Shown piece after piece: positions 63,123 to 64,000 of a stretch of DNA of 64,000 bases. The notes below the pieces were generated by a model. It saw only the letters and a list, made by a program, of their open reading frames with translations, did not search any database and had not been told where the DNA came from. A program made the translations under genes and the position numbers. The first letter of the stretch is position 1, and each line of letters opens with the position of its first letter. The stretch comes from Rhizobium altiplani (GTDB lineage Bacteria > Pseudomonadota > Alphaproteobacteria > Rhizobiales > Rhizobiaceae): contig NZ_LNCD01000033.1 of the NCBI RefSeq assembly GCF_001542405.1, forward strand, positions 165,770-229,769, in the 5' to 3' direction.

Positions 63123-64000
63123 ATGGCCATTCTTCTTCTGGCTGATCACGACGGCAACCACCTTTCCGACCAGACCGCCAAGGCGCTGACGGCGGCGACA
63201 CAGATCGCCAAGGAACAGGGAAGCGACGTCACCGTGCTTGTCGCCGGCGCCGGCGCCAAGGCCGCGGCCGAACAGGCTGCCAAGCTGTCGGGCGTGTCCA
63301 AGGTGCTGGTTGCCGAGGACGCAAGCCTTGCCAACAATCTGGCCGAGCCGCTGGCCGCCCTGATCGTTTCGCTGGCCGCAAGCTATGATACGATCATCGC
63401 CGCCGCCACCTCGACCGGCAAGAACGTCATGCCGCGCGTCGCCGCCCTGCTCGATGTCGCGCAGGTCTCCGAGATCATCGAGGTCGTCTCCGCAGACACG
63501 TTCAAGCGGCCGATCTATGCCGGCAACGCCATCCAGACGGTGCAGGCGACCGACGCTAGACGAGTCATCACCGTGCGCACCGCGTCGTTCGCCTCCGCTG
63601 CCGAAGGCGGTTCTGCCCCGGTCGAAGCTATTGCGGCCGCGGCCAACCCTGGCCTGTCGAGCTTCGTCAAGGACGCGCTGTCGGCCTCCGACCGTCCGGA
63701 ACTGACGTCTGCGAAGATCATCATCTCCGGTGGCCGTGCCCTCGGCTCGGCCGAAAAGTTCAAGGAAGTCATCCTGCCGGTCGCCGACAAGCTCGGGGCT
63801 GCCGTCGGCGCCTCGCGCGCTGCCGTCGATGCCGGCTACGCCCCGAACGACTGGCAGGTCGGCCAGACCGGCAAGGTCGTCGCTCCTGATCTCTACATCG
63901 CCTGCGGCATCTCGGGTGCCATCCAGCACCTCGCCGGCATGAAGGATTCGAAGGTCATCGTCGCCATCAACAAGGACGAGGAGGCGCCGATCTTCCAGGT
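63123..64000 (+). CDS. etfA: Electron transfer flavoprotein alpha subunit, cut by window end
   Basis: The first about 292 residues are visible; the family runs to about 309, so only the end is missing. N-terminal [20 protein letters not shown], then [16 protein letters not shown] and the FAD-binding [20 protein letters not shown] and [20 protein letters not shown]. It follows etfB by 25 nt with GGAGATAT before the ATG. It completes the electron path of the demethylase operon. Confidence 0.95.
   Translation, partial: MAILLLADHDGNHLSDQTAKALTAATQIAKEQGSDVTVLVAGAGAKAAAEQAAKLSGVSKVLVAEDASLANNLAEPLAALIVSLAASYDTIIAAATSTGKNVMPRVAALLDVAQVSEIIEVVSADTFKRPIYAGNAIQTVQATDARRVITVRTASFASAAEGGSAPVEAIAAAANPGLSSFVKDALSASDRPELTSAKIIISGGRALGSAEKFKEVILPVADKLGAAVGASRAAVDAGYAPNDWQVGQTGKVVAPDLYIACGISGAIQHLAGMKDSKVIVAINKDEEAPIFQ

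Noticed and set aside
1..64000. CRISPR arrays, tRNA/rRNA genes, insertion sequences, integrase or attachment sites
   Set aside because: No regularly spaced repeats, no clover-leaf or rRNA sequence recognised, and no transposase- or integrase-like protein among the coding frames.

Overview
The window reads as a segment of a Rhizobiales genome, most likely a Rhizobiaceae (Rhizobium/Ensifer-type) accessory replicon or chromid. The reasons are high GC, many catabolic operons each with its own regulator, class III cyclase/TPR signalling proteins, a possible TGA-N9-TCA iron box, and stachydrine-type and quinate-type catabolic genes. I saw no rRNA, tRNA, CRISPR array, transposase or replication gene. 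The replicon type is inferred, not shown.

Layout. 0-3 kb: an ECF sigma factor, a 70-residue peptide gene with two C-terminal cysteines, a TetR regulator with palindromes just upstream, and small unknowns. 3.2-6.3 kb: an amidase / TIM-barrel isomerase / HpcH aldolase operon. 6.3-11.4 kb: a spermidine-synthase-like protein, acylphosphatase, an L,D-transpeptidase lipoprotein, a PAS-HWE histidine kinase and a degenerate DMSP-lyase-like cupin. 11.6-14.4 kb: beta-alanine:pyruvate transaminase, divergent XRE-cupin regulator, ProC-like reductase. 14.5-21.4 kb: a minus-strand YcaO-TfuA cluster with a gluzincin-type metallopeptidase, a cysteine-rich protein and a large cyclase/ATPase/TPR regulator interrupted by one in-frame TGA. 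This looks like a RiPP-type or peptide-thioamidation locus without an obvious short precursor, and is the most interesting part of the window. 21.6-24.2 kb: DedA, CNNM/CBS and DUF1236 proteins. 24.3-32.3 kb: hydroxamate-siderophore uptake (fused FhuB, FhuD, TonB-dependent receptor, AraC regulator) plus an MsbA-like ABC protein but no FhuC ATPase. 32.4-33.6 kb: a YiaW/YiaV-like pair. 33.9-36.1 kb: a cyclase/TPR protein. 36.1-38.6 kb: small genes including a frameshifted YHS gene and a dienelactone hydrolase stub. 38.7-42.0 kb: an IorAB-type molybdenum hydroxylase with a diheme cytochrome c. 42.1-51.1 kb: a quinate/shikimate-type catabolic cluster (shikimate dehydrogenase, MocA-type oxidoreductase, polar ABC importer, AroQ, QuiC-type dehydratase) with two tandem paralogous GntR regulators. 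51.6-64 kb: a betaine/N-methylated amino acid module. It has a ProXWV-type importer, ProC, TetR, two Old-Yellow-Enzyme/TMADH-type flavoproteins (one like N-methylproline demethylase StcD), an Ldh2-family reductase, a DMSP-lyase-like cupin and EtfB/EtfA (EtfA runs off the window).

The modules are mostly self-contained: importer, enzymes and a local regulator. In the last one, ProXWV would import a quaternary or N-methylated amine, the flavoproteins would demethylate it and pass electrons to EtfAB, and ProC/Ldh2 would handle cyclic imine products. In the quinate cluster, AroQ and the QuiC-type dehydratase would take 3-dehydroquinate through 3-dehydroshikimate to protocatechuate. Decay is visible at three places: the TGA in the YcaO-linked regulator, the YHS frameshift and the truncated hydrolase.
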